Part shown: positions 35,973 to 46,243 of the stretch, piece after piece
Numbering within the stretch: the stretch's first letter is position 1
How the letters are laid out: each line of letters starts with the position of its first letter
NCBI RefSeq assembly: GCF_900129005.1
Contig: NZ_FQUN01000004.1
Location: 248,001-312,000, forward strand
DNA length: 64,000 nucleotides
DNA from: Leeuwenhoekiella marinoflava DSM 3653
GTDB taxonomy: Bacteria > Bacteroidota > Bacteroidia > Flavobacteriales > Flavobacteriaceae
Direction of reading: 5' to 3'
Made by a program: the position numbers and the translations under genes
The notes under the pieces: model-generated
The model's input: only the letters and a program-made list of their open reading frames with translations
The model's database searches: none
What the model was told of the DNA's origin: nothing

Positions 35973-37403
35973 TTACATCGTGAGTTTTTTGTTTAAATCT
36001 TCTACGTATTTTTTGAACTGTTTGTCTGTAGTTGATAAGTTATCAACGGTCTTGCAAGCGTGTAGAACGGTAGCATGATCACGTTTACCTATTTGAGAAC
36101 CAATGCTGGCAAGAGAAGCTTTAGTTAGTTTTTTAGCAAAAAACATAGCGAGTTGTCTTGCTTGAACAATGTGACGCTTACGAGTTTTAGACTGTAGCGT
36201 ATCTACATCCATCTGGAAATAATCACTTACTACTTTCTGAATATAATCTATAGAAACCTCGCGTTTGGTGTGTTTGACATAGTTGTCAACAATTTTCTTA
36301 GCAAGTTCAAGATTTATTTCTTTTTTATTGAAAGAAGAATGAGCGATTAATGAGATGATAGCCCCTTCTAGCTCTCTAATGTTAGTTTTGATATTATTTG
36401 CTAAAAATTCAACAATATCTTCTGGCATTTCTACACCATCTTGATAAAGCTTGTTTTTAATGATAGAAACACGTGTCTCAAAACCAGGCTGCTGCAATTC
36501 TGCAGAAAGTCCCCATTTAAAACGAGATAGCAAACGTTGTTCGATATCCTGCATGTCTACAGGAGCTTTATCACTAGTTAAGACGACTTGTTTTCCATTT
36601 TGGTGTAAGTGGTTAAAGATGTGGAAAAATACATCCTGAGTACCAGCTTTACCAGATAATAATTGGATGTCATCTACTATAAGTACATCTATAACCTGAT
36701 AGAAATGAATAAAGTCATTTCGGTTATTCTTTTTAACCGATTCGATATATTGTTGCGTAAATTTTTCGGCAGAAATATAAAGAACTGTTTTATCTGGGTA
36801 GCGATCTTTTATTTGTACACCAATAGCATGAGCTAAATGTGTTTTTCCTAGACCAACACCTCCAAAAATAAGTAGCGGATTAAAAGAAGTTCCACCAGGT
36901 TTGTTGGCAACAGCCATACCAGCAGAGCGGGCAAGACGGTTAGAATCACCTTCTAAAAAGTTATCAAAGTTGTAATTAGGATTCAATTGAGATTCTATCT
37001 CAAGATTGCGAATTCCCGGAATTACAAAGGGATTTTTTAGTTCAGGATTTTTATTCTTAAAAGGAGCATCAACCTCTTGCGACTTCATCTTATTTGATCG
37101 GTTAGTACTCGGTATTTTTTCGGTGAAAGGTTGGCGGTTTCCGTAGGTGTTTTCCATACGAATAACATAAACCAACTTTGCGTGTTCTCCCAACTCTTTA
37201 GTGAGGGAAACTTTTAAAAGCTTCACATAATGTTCTTCTAACCATTCGTAAAAGAATTTACTAGGAACCTGTATGCTTAGTGCGTTATCTGTAAGTTTAA
37301 CTGCTCGAATGGGCTCGAACCAGGTTTTGTAAGCCTGCGGGGTTATATTGTCCTGAATAAATGAGAGACAATTATCCCATACTGTTTGCGCAGTCATACT
37401 CAT
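35973..37403 (-). CDS. dnaA: chromosomal replication initiator DnaA
   Basis: 476-aa AAA+ initiator that binds DnaA boxes and opens oriC. Domains: N-terminal DnaB/DiaA-interacting domain (about 1-85), variable linker, AAA+ domain with Walker A GGVGLGKTHLAHA and Walker B VLIVDDIQLL, sensor motif RLLSRFKWGL, and the C-terminal DNA-binding helix-turn-helix with signature GSQIGKRDHATVLHACKTV. Full length. Isolated from dnaN/recF, common in this phylum. The 200-bp upstream gap has no DnaA-box cluster; a CATATTTG word on the reverse strand near 37490 could be a weak -7 box. Confidence 0.97.
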   Translation of the reverse strand: MSMTAQTVWDNCLSFIQDNITPQAYKTWFEPIRAVKLTDNALSIQVPSKFFYEWLEEHYVKLLKVSLTKELGEHAKLVYVIRMENTYGNRQPFTEKIPSTNRSNKMKSQEVDAPFKNKNPELKNPFVIPGIRNLEIESQLNPNYNFDNFLEGDSNRLARSAGMAVANKPGGTSFNPLLIFGGVGLGKTHLAHAIGVQIKDRYPDKTVLYISAEKFTQQYIESVKKNNRNDFIHFYQVIDVLIVDDIQLLSGKAGTQDVFFHIFNHLHQNGKQVVLTSDKAPVDMQDIEQRLLSRFKWGLSAELQQPGFETRVSIIKNKLYQDGVEMPEDIVEFLANNIKTNIRELEGAIISLIAHSSFNKKEINLELAKKIVDNYVKHTKREVSIDYIQKVVSDYFQMDVDTLQSKTRKRHIVQARQLAMFFAKKLTKASLASIGSQIGKRDHATVLHACKTVDNLSTTDKQFKKYVEDLNKKLTM

Positions 37404-37603
37404 TCTTTTGGTTAAATTTTAAGTTATTTTTGTTTTCGGACAACTGAAAAGTGAGAAAATAAAGAGATCTTCGTTTCGTTCAGTGCGGGGCAAATATGTG
37501 AACAAAAAATGTAATAAAAAAAGAAAATTAGATTGCTTTTTTAGAATTTTTTACGCATACTCTTTCCGAGCTATAATCTAAGAATTTATTTGTTAATAAC
37601 TAT

Positions 37604-38017
37604 ATGAAATCACATACAACTTCTGTTAAAGTTAGATATGCAGAAACAGATCAAATGGGTGTTGTACATCATGCTAATTATGCTGTATACCTGGAGCTTG
37701 CGCGAATTGAATGGCTAGAGGCTATAGGAATTTCCTACAAAAAAATGGAGGAAGAAGGAATAATGCTACCTGTTTATGGCATGCAGTTTTATTTTTTAAA
37801 ACCTGCGCTTTTTGATGATATATTAACTGTTAAAACAATGCTTAGAAAAGTACCTCGTGCGAGTATAGTTTTTGACTATGAAATTTATAATCAGAATCAA
37901 GAATTGCTTACCAAAGCAGAAACAACCTTGGTTTTTGTAGATATGTCAACAAACAGACCTACAAGATGTCCAGAATATGTTTTAGAGAAGTTAAATGTAT
38001 ATTTATCCAATAATTGA
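37604..38017 (+). CDS. acyl-CoA thioesterase (YbgC/FadM hot-dog family)
   Basis: 137-aa hot-dog fold thioesterase. The family signature VRYAETDQMGVVHHANYAVYLELARIEWL (shown in parts: YAETDQMGVVHHANY with catalytic Asp in ETDQ-G, then ELARIEWL) is intact. Such enzymes hydrolyse short or medium acyl-CoAs, or work with the Tol-Pal system in Proteobacteria. Single-gene unit; its 3' end overlaps the convergent YigZ gene by 15 bp. Confidence 0.92.
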   Translation: MKSHTTSVKVRYAETDQMGVVHHANYAVYLELARIEWLEAIGISYKKMEEEGIMLPVYGMQFYFLKPALFDDILTVKTMLRKVPRASIVFDYEIYNQNQELLTKAETTLVFVDMSTNRPTRCPEYVLEKLNVYLSNN

Positions 38018-38617
38018 TATTTCGATGCCAAAAACAGCGTTAAAACGTTCTTTAATACGATTTAAATGATTTTTACGAACACTTAGTGTAATTAAGCAGC
38101 TCAATTCCATTTTTTGTTCTGCAATATCTAATTGTTCCTCTTTAATAATTCGCATTACTGTATGGAGCAATGGATATTCAAATTTTAATTGAAGTTCTTC
38201 GGTGATTAGTTTTATAACAATAGTTGAAGCTTCTAAGGCTAATTGGGCTGCTGTTTTATAAGCTTGTATTAACCCACCAACACCAAGGTTTGTACCACCG
38301 TAATATCTAATCACTGTTACCAGTGTTTGTGTTACATCAAAAGACTGCAATTGGCCATAAATGGGTAAGCCTGCAGAATTGCCAGGTTCGCCATCGTCAT
38401 TAGCACGATAATGCTCGTAATTCTTACCCAGTTGCCAGGCGTAACAAACATGTGAAGCTTTATTGTGTTTGTTTTTTAAATCGGAAACGATAGCCTCAAC
38501 TTCATTTTCATTTTTTACCGGATGCGCCTGACCGATAAATTTACTTCCACGGTCTTTGAAGAGTGATTCTTCTCCGGTTTTAGCGAGGATTTTATAAAAG
38601 TCTGCTTCTTTCTGCAT
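38003..38617 (-). CDS. YigZ/IMPACT family protein
   Basis: 204-aa protein of the UPF0029/IMPACT fold. Recognisable segments: SKFIGQAHPVKNENE, HNKASHVCYAWQLG, NDDGEPGNSAGLPI and VIRYYGGTNLGVGGLIQAY, plus a C-terminal ferredoxin-like half (LKFEYPLLHTVMRII). The family is thought to bind RNA or act at ribosomes; its bacterial role is unclear. Tail-to-tail overlap (15 bp) with the thioesterase gene. Confidence 0.93.
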   Translation of the reverse strand: MQKEADFYKILAKTGEESLFKDRGSKFIGQAHPVKNENEVEAIVSDLKNKHNKASHVCYAWQLGKNYEHYRANDDGEPGNSAGLPIYGQLQSFDVTQTLVTVIRYYGGTNLGVGGLIQAYKTAAQLALEASTIVIKLITEELQLKFEYPLLHTVMRIIKEEQLDIAEQKMELSCLITLSVRKNHLNRIKERFNAVFGIEISIIG

Positions 38618-38709
38618 TATTCAGTTTTTACTAGATAATCGAGATTTAAACACTCCGAGACTTGCTTCGAAGTCAAAAGAAATTTCTATTTTATGCCTTG
38701 TGGGCTTTC

Positions 38710-39585
38710 TTAAAAGTGATTTACAATTGCGATTAGTATGATACTCAAAATAGCAAAACCTATCCCGATCCAGTTCTTTGCGGAAAGTTTTTCTTTAAAA
38801 AATAAGATTCCTATTAAGGTTGCGACCATTACGATACCTACATTATTTATTGTAAAAACGGTAGAACTTTCTAAAGTGGGATGTCTTAGTGCGCGTACCA
38901 GAAAGTATATCGAAAAATAGTTAGGTACTCCCAAAGCTATTCCGCCAATACTATTTTTGAGTTCAATCTTTTGACTGCCTTTGATCAACTGAAAAATCAA
39001 AACGGAAACACCAAGTATAAATGCTGTTGCAAATATCATTGCAGAAAAGAGTGGTACATCTTGTTCTGAAACAAAACTATCTTCCAGATATTTTATACTC
39101 GTATCAATAAGTCCGCTTCCTAAAAAAACTAAAATTGGGAATATCAGATTTTTCTTAGCTGGTTTGCTAGAATCTTGCTTTTTTATGGAAACCAAATACA
39201 CGGCAATTAGAGCAAGAAGAATTCCGGCTATTTTTAGTATTGCAGCATTTTCATTGTAATAAATTAACCCGAAAGCAATTGGGATGACTACACTCATTTT
39301 AGTCGCTACAGAAACCACTGAAAGTCCGCTGCGTTGTGTGGTTATCGCCATTAAATTGAAGATAACAATAAACAATACTCCTAGAAAGAATGTGCCGGGT
39401 AGCCAAGAATACGATGCAAGTTTACTCCAGTTAATTGGTTCTGTATATGCTGCAAAACCTGATGCACAAGCAATGATATAGTTTATAACGATTGCTTGAA
39501 AAGTGTTTATACCATATTTATCAAAAAGCTTAAAAACTAAAAAGATGATACTGGAAGCTAATATGCTTAAAAACAAATAGATCAA
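38710..39585 (-). CDS. EamA/DMT-family transporter
   Basis: 291-aa inner-membrane permease with about ten hydrophobic helices arranged as two EamA repeats (about 1-135 and 150-290); LLALIAVYLVSI closes the first and GIGFAILSIILIAIV the second. Drug/metabolite transporter family; substrates range from amino acids to purines and cannot be predicted. The start overlaps the end of the HAD gene by 4 bp (ATGA type), so it belongs to the ribD-HAD-DMT operon. Confidence 0.88.
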   Translation of the reverse strand: MIYLFLSILASSIIFLVFKLFDKYGINTFQAIVINYIIACASGFAAYTEPINWSKLASYSWLPGTFFLGVLFIVIFNLMAITTQRSGLSVVSVATKMSVVIPIAFGLIYYNENAAILKIAGILLALIAVYLVSIKKQDSSKPAKKNLIFPILVFLGSGLIDTSIKYLEDSFVSEQDVPLFSAMIFATAFILGVSVLIFQLIKGSQKIELKNSIGGIALGVPNYFSIYFLVRALRHPTLESSTVFTINNVGIVMVATLIGILFFKEKLSAKNWIGIGFAILSIILIAIVNHF

Positions 39586-40196
39586 AATAGTGCTTTTTTG
39601 ACTTCAAACAGTTGTGTCACATCTTCAAAATCAGGTTCTAAATGCCAGGTATGAATTCCCATTGAAGAAGCTGCAGCGGTATTTAAAATAGTATCATCTA
39701 TAAATAGCGTTTCATTTGCTATAAGGCCATCTTTGCGCAGAACGTAGTCGTAGCTATCAAGATCTGGTTTTCGTAAATTGATTTGCTGTGAAAGATAAAA
39801 ACGTTCAAAACAACTTTGGAATTGAGAATAGCGTACCGCTCCCATATTTTTAATAACCTGCTCAATGTGGAGGTCATTGGTATTGCTCAACAAAAGCAAT
39901 CTGTATTTTTTAGATTTAGCTAGATCTATAATCCAGTCTAGTCGCTGTTGTGGAAAATCAAGAATGATACTATTCCATGTCTGTTGAAAAGATAAAACCG
40001 TAAGTTGAGGGAATTTTTTCAGGTAGTTTTCTGTTAGTTGATCACTGGTGATTAATCCTTTTTCATACGTATTGTGCCAGGTGATCATGTCGTTATCTAT
40101 AGTTCTGATTCCCATTTTAGCTAATGCTTGCTCGGGGGCTTTTTTGTCGAGATTGATGAATACATCCCCAAAATCGAAGAGTAGATTTTTAATCAT
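39582..40196 (-). CDS. HAD-superfamily phosphatase (subfamily IA, YihX-like)
   Basis: 204-aa hydrolase. Motif I reads LLFDFGDVF: the nucleophile Asp is kept, and the pattern D-x-G-D/N-V is the variant seen in YihX-type sugar-phosphate phosphatases. Motif II is LLLLSNTND, motif III Lys in LRKPDLDSYD and motif IV FIDDTILN. Overlaps ribD by 8 bp and the DMT gene by 4 bp. The coupling with ribD raises the possibility that it is the missing pyrimidine phosphatase of riboflavin synthesis, but this is only context inference. Confidence 0.87.
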   Translation of the reverse strand: MIKNLLFDFGDVFINLDKKAPEQALAKMGIRTIDNDMITWHNTYEKGLITSDQLTENYLKKFPQLTVLSFQQTWNSIILDFPQQRLDWIIDLAKSKKYRLLLLSNTNDLHIEQVIKNMGAVRYSQFQSCFERFYLSQQINLRKPDLDSYDYVLRKDGLIANETLFIDDTILNTAAASSMGIHTWHLEPDFEDVTQLFEVKKALF

Positions 40197-41241
40197 TTGT
40201 AGAACTATAGAACGTTAATATGTCGTCGTTAAGCATTGTGTTTTTAGAATTTTGAATAGCTTTAAGTACAGGAGCTTTTACGCCGGATTGAAAAATAGAA
40301 CTTCCTTTAAAAACCCGGGCTTCATCCCAAATTTTTTCATCTATAAAAGCTTGTAGTGTTTTCGCCCCACCTTCAATAATTACAGACTGTAAACCTTCTG
40401 TATAAAGAGCTTCACAAATCTGAGCAGGGAGATTTTTCGTAAAATCTACTTTTATGTACTTAAGGTTGGGTTTGTTTTCTTCTTCAAGTGTTGTGATTAC
40501 AAGTGTTGGCACTTGTTGATCAAAAACAGTAGCTTCTTTAGATAAGCTTAACTCCCGATCAATGATAATACGAGTAGGAGAATTGCCTGCCCAATCGCGA
40601 GTCGTCAAACTGGGATTATCAGCTTTTACGGTATTAGCACCTATTAATATGCTCTGTTCTTCAGCGCGCCATTTATGTACAAGTTGTCGGCTTGTTTTTG
40701 TTGTGATCCAGAACGGTTCTTTTTTGTTTCGGCTTTCAGCATCTGGAGCGATAAAACCATTTAGACTTTCAGCCCACTTGAGAATGACATAAGGACGCTT
40801 TTTCTGATGAAAAGTAAAAAAACGTTTATTCAGAGTTTGACATTCTGTTTCTAAAATACCTACAAGAACTTCACAACCGGCATTTAGCAATTTTTTGATA
40901 CCTCTACCCGCAACTTCAGCAAAGGGGTCAACGGTTCCTATAACAACTTTTTTAATTCCTTTAGCAATAATAAGATCACTACAAGGTGGTGTTTTACCAA
41001 AATGACTACAAGGCTCCAGGCTTACGTAAATCGTAGATTTCTCAAGTAGTTCTGTTTCCTTTACGCTATTTATAGCATTAACCTCGGCGTGAGGTTGACC
41101 AGCTTTTTGATGCCAGCCTTCTCCTATAATTTTGCTGTCACAAACGATAACACTACCCACCATTGGGTTAGGATAGGTGTTTCCTAGCCCGTTTTTAGCC
41201 AGTTGTAAACAGCGAGACATGTATTTTTCGTGTATCTTCAC
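40189..41241 (-). CDS. ribD: riboflavin biosynthesis deaminase/reductase RibD
   Basis: 350-aa bifunctional enzyme performing deamination and then side-chain reduction of the pyrimidine intermediate in riboflavin synthesis. N-terminal deaminase with HAEVNAI and PCSHFGKTPPCSD zinc motifs (about 50-90), C-terminal NADPH reductase (about 150-350; ILIGANTVKADNPSLTTRD, VIIEGGAKTLQAF). The chosen start is GTG at 41239-41241 because the K-I-H-E-K-Y-M N-terminus is typical of the flavobacterial enzyme; ATG at 41220 is the alternative. The -7 box ends 5 nt before the GTG. Confidence 0.94.
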   Translation of the reverse strand: MKIHEKYMSRCLQLAKNGLGNTYPNPMVGSVIVCDSKIIGEGWHQKAGQPHAEVNAINSVKETELLEKSTIYVSLEPCSHFGKTPPCSDLIIAKGIKKVVIGTVDPFAEVAGRGIKKLLNAGCEVLVGILETECQTLNKRFFTFHQKKRPYVILKWAESLNGFIAPDAESRNKKEPFWITTKTSRQLVHKWRAEEQSILIGANTVKADNPSLTTRDWAGNSPTRIIIDRELSLSKEATVFDQQVPTLVITTLEEENKPNLKYIKVDFTKNLPAQICEALYTEGLQSVIIEGGAKTLQAFIDEKIWDEARVFKGSSIFQSGVKAPVLKAIQNSKNTMLNDDILTFYSSTND

Positions 41242-41246
41242 AAACT

Positions 41247-41254
41247 CAAAAGTA
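41247..41254 (-). promoter_or_regulatory. -7 promoter box of ribD
   Basis: Reverse strand TACTTTTG (TAnnTTTG), 5 nt upstream of the GTG start, inside the 35-bp gap between divergent ribD and the GNAT gene. The -33 element would lie in the GNAT coding sequence; none is clear. Confidence 0.42.
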
Positions 41255-41276
41255 CCATTAAAAAGTAAGAAAATCG

Positions 41277-41756
41277 ATGCTGCAAATCAGACCGGTAGAA
41301 AAAGCTGATAATGTGAAGTTAGCAATTGTTCTAAGAGCTGTTTTAGTTGAAATGGGCGTGCCTAAAGTGGGCACTGCATACGAGGATAAGGCTTTAGACT
41401 GTATGTATGAAACTTATGCAGAAGCAAATGCGCAATATTTTGTGGTAGAGCAAGATGGTGCAATTTTAGGTGGCGCGGGTATTGCTACATTAGCCAATTG
41501 TGATGGACCTGTTTGCGAACTTCAAAAAATGTATGTTTCTTCAGAGTTGAGGGGGCAGGGTGTAGGGAAACAGCTTATGGATGTATGTTTTGAATTTGCA
41601 TCAAAATCAGGTTTTGAGCAGGTTTATATTGAGACGATGCCGTATATGGAAGCTGCTCAGAAACTCTATAAGAAAAGTGGATTTTACTATATAGACGGAC
41701 CAATGGGTAATACGGGACACAATGCCTGCCCGGTTCATATGCTTAAAGATTTTTAG
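41277..41756 (+). CDS. GNAT-family N-acetyltransferase
   Basis: 159-aa acetyltransferase with the acetyl-CoA-binding loop VSSELRGQGVGKQLMDVC (R-G-x-G-x-G/A) and a conserved C-terminal YIETMPYMEAAQKLYKKSGFY. Substrate unknown. It starts only 35 bp from the divergent ribD start and is followed after 5 bp by prmC, so it leads the GNAT-prmC-LOG unit. Confidence 0.88.
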   Translation: MLQIRPVEKADNVKLAIVLRAVLVEMGVPKVGTAYEDKALDCMYETYAEANAQYFVVEQDGAILGGAGIATLANCDGPVCELQKMYVSSELRGQGVGKQLMDVCFEFASKSGFEQVYIETMPYMEAAQKLYKKSGFYYIDGPMGNTGHNACPVHMLKDF

Positions 41757-41761
41757 AGTAG

Positions 41762-42613
41762 ATGATATTAAGCGAATACAGAACTTATTTTTACGAGCAA
41801 TTAAATGCTTTATATCCTCAGGAAGAACGCGTGACTTTTTTTAAGGCTTTCGCCGAAAAATTCCTCGAAATGCAACCCGTACAGATTCCTATAAGTTTAA
41901 ATAAAGAATTGACGGGAGCAGAAGTAGCAGCATTAAATGAAGCGCTTTTAAAACTGAAAAATCACGAGCCTTTACAATATATACTAGGCGAGACTGAATT
42001 TTATGGTTTCCCTTTTAAAGTTGCTCCCGGAGTGCTTATCCCGAGACCAGAAACCGAAGAATTGGTAGATTGGATCTATCAGGATTTTAAAAATAAGAGT
42101 GATTCAATTTCAATTCTTGACATCGGTACGGGTAGTGGCGCTATAGCAGTGAGTTTAGCTAAATTAATACCTGAAACATCGGTCAGTGCGATTGATATTT
42201 CTACTAAAGCTTTAACAATAGCCAAGAATAATGCAGTGCTTAATTCTGTTGAAGTTAATTGGATAGAACAAGATATTTTATCAACAACTGGTTTAGAGCA
42301 AAGCTATGATGTGATTGTGTCAAATCCGCCTTATGTGCGTGATTTGGAAAAGGTAGAAATTCAGCCTAATGTGCTTAATTATGAGCCTCACGAGGCGCTT
42401 TTTGTTGCAGATGATAATGCGTTAGTATTTTATAAAAAAATAGCAGAGCTTGCATTTCAAAGTTTAAAACTTAACGGAATTTTGTATTTTGAAATCAATG
42501 AGTATCTAGGAAATGAAATGCTAGAGCTCGTGAAAAATAATGGGTTTGAAAAAGTAGAATTACGAAATGATTTTGCGGGAAAACCCAGAATGCTAAAAGC
42601 AAAACGTACATGA
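41762..42613 (+). CDS. prmC: peptide chain release factor N5-glutamine methyltransferase
   Basis: 283-aa enzyme that methylates the GGQ glutamine of release factors. The N-terminal helical domain ends at QYILGETEFYGFPFKV; the SAM site is ILDIGTGSGAIAVSLA and the catalytic S-N-P-P-Y-V motif binds the glutamine. Contains one copy of the GCTTTCGCCGAAA word at 41846-41858. Overlaps the LOG-family gene by 4 bp. Confidence 0.96.
   Translation: MILSEYRTYFYEQLNALYPQEERVTFFKAFAEKFLEMQPVQIPISLNKELTGAEVAALNEALLKLKNHEPLQYILGETEFYGFPFKVAPGVLIPRPETEELVDWIYQDFKNKSDSISILDIGTGSGAIAVSLAKLIPETSVSAIDISTKALTIAKNNAVLNSVEVNWIEQDILSTTGLEQSYDVIVSNPPYVRDLEKVEIQPNVLNYEPHEALFVADDNALVFYKKIAELAFQSLKLNGILYFEINEYLGNEMLELVKNNGFEKVELRNDFAGKPRMLKAKRT
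41846..41858 (+). repeat. GC-rich palindromic word, copy 4
   Basis: GCTTTCGCCGAAA inside prmC on the plus strand, coding K-A-F-A-E-K. Confidence 0.4.
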
Positions 42614-43200
42614 AAACTTTAAATTCTATTTGTGTCTTCTGCGGAAGCAGTGAAGGTAATGATCCTGAAATTATTAAACAATCAGAATTGCTGGGAGCAG
42701 AGCTTGCAAAGCAAGAAATCACTTTGATTTACGGAGGTTCTCAATTGGGTATTATGGGACGCGTTGCGCAATCGTGTTTATTAAATAATGGGAAAGCAAT
42801 TGGTATTATTCCGGAATTTTTGAAGACTCGGGAGATTGTACATACGGGTCTTGATCAACTCATTACTACCGAAAATATGCACGAGCGCAAGCTTAAAATG
42901 CAAGCGATTAGCGACGGTTTTATAACGCTTCCGGGAGGTTTTGGTACGTTTGAAGAGCTTTTTGAAATCATTACCTGGAGTCAGTTAGGCTTGCATCACA
43001 AGCCAATAGGGCTGCTCAATACTAATGGCTTTTACGATCACCTTATCGCAATGCTTGATGAGATGGTAGCTCGTGGATTTCTTAAACGAGAAAACCGCGA
43101 ACTTTTAATTGAAGATGCAGATGTGGAAAAGCTATTAGGGAAAATGAAAAGTTTTGAACCTGATCTCAATTCAAAATTTTTAAAACCAGAGAATACCTAA
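42610..43200 (+). CDS. LOG-family protein (cytokinin riboside monophosphate phosphoribohydrolase-like)
   Basis: 196-aa Rossmann-like protein. FCGSSEGNDPEI at the start, YGGSQLGIMG and the P-G-G-F-G-T-x-E-E motif (LPGGFGTFEELFEI) define the TIGR00730/LOG family; members cleave nucleoside monophosphates to base plus ribose-5-P. In bacteria without cytokinins the role is likely nucleotide salvage. 4-bp overlap with prmC shows coupling. Confidence 0.93.
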   Translation: MKTLNSICVFCGSSEGNDPEIIKQSELLGAELAKQEITLIYGGSQLGIMGRVAQSCLLNNGKAIGIIPEFLKTREIVHTGLDQLITTENMHERKLKMQAISDGFITLPGGFGTFEELFEIITWSQLGLHHKPIGLLNTNGFYDHLIAMLDEMVARGFLKRENRELLIEDADVEKLLGKMKSFEPDLNSKFLKPENT

Positions 43201-43207
43201 ATTTTAA

Positions 43208-45241
<2,034 letters not shown>

Positions 45242-45442
45242 ATTGATATGCCGGTTAAGCTGGTTATTGCTTATAAATTGGTTTAAAGTGTTTGATTTGT
45301 CGTTTAAGAGCTTTTATGGGTGGTTTTTCACTTGTAATTTTATTTTAAAAGAATCATCTTGTTAATACATATTATACATACTTTTTGAAAGTTATGGCAA
45401 ATTAATAAATAACTAATAAAATTTGAATATAAGCGATCTTAT

Positions 45443-46132
45443 ATGAAGTTTAAATACTTATTGTACTTATATATACTTCTGGGGATTATTGAAATTTTCT
45501 TAGTGGGCTTTCAAATCAATTTTTCAATTTACTTGAGACCTATTTGTGTTGTTTTGATTTATAGTTTTTATGTAGTCAATGTTAAACGCCATAATTATTT
45601 CTTACTTTTTTATTTGACTTGTGAATTGATCAACGAGGTATTTTTTCTGATTGATTTTAGTAAATATTTTATATTGGTTCTTACTTGTTATAGTCTGGCT
45701 ACTTTTTCTATGCTATACCATATTTGGCCGGTGGTTAAGCGTGCAAATTTTAAAACCGGATGGGGTGATTTATTACGGCCTTTTTTAGGTTTATTAGGAA
45801 TACTATTTATTTTCTGGGAGTTGATTTTTTTAGTGTTTAAAAATTTGCCCGATTATTATGTTTTCTTTCCGGCATTAACGGCTTTATTATCATGGATTTT
45901 CTTTTGTTCAATAATTCCAGCTAAAAACAAGCACCCGGATAATTTTGCGCTATATTTTATAGGTGGTTCTATGGCTGTAATGGCGCCAACGATGTTTATT
46001 TATGAATTTTTGTGGTCAAGTTCTATAGTCTTATATTTTTCATTAACCTCAATGCTTTTGCTGAAGATTTTTTTAGTTTGGTATTTGATCAATCTCGATA
46101 AAATTTTAAATTGTAAAGAGGAATATTTTTGA
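45443..46132 (+). CDS. multi-pass membrane protein, YhhN/lysoplasmalogenase-like (paralog 1)
   Basis: 229-aa protein with seven or eight hydrophobic helices and short loops. Key positions: YLRPICVVLIY (second helix), ELINEVFFLIDFSKYF, a TFSMLYHIWP segment and the polar NKHPDNFALYFIGGS loop. It aligns along its whole length with the next gene. The order of features resembles YhhN/TMEM86 lysoplasmalogenases, but the G-D acidic pair of that family is not preserved (N-E here), so the link is only suggestive. Function unknown. Separated from its paralog by 111 bp. Confidence 0.6.
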   Translation: MKFKYLLYLYILLGIIEIFLVGFQINFSIYLRPICVVLIYSFYVVNVKRHNYFLLFYLTCELINEVFFLIDFSKYFILVLTCYSLATFSMLYHIWPVVKRANFKTGWGDLLRPFLGLLGILFIFWELIFLVFKNLPDYYVFFPALTALLSWIFFCSIIPAKNKHPDNFALYFIGGSMAVMAPTMFIYEFLWSSSIVLYFSLTSMLLLKIFLVWYLINLDKILNCKEEYF

Positions 46133-46243
46133 AAGAAAACACGTGTTAATCTAGCACTTTAACATATGCAATATTGATGTTTGTTAATTTTTTTAGTTAT
46201 TTACTTCCTTATTTATTAGTGTCGTTGAGTATATCTAAAATAG

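Noticed and set aside
37404-37603. oriC directly upstream of dnaA
   Set aside because: The 200-bp gap shows no DnaA boxes, only AT-rich sequence and a weak -7-like word.
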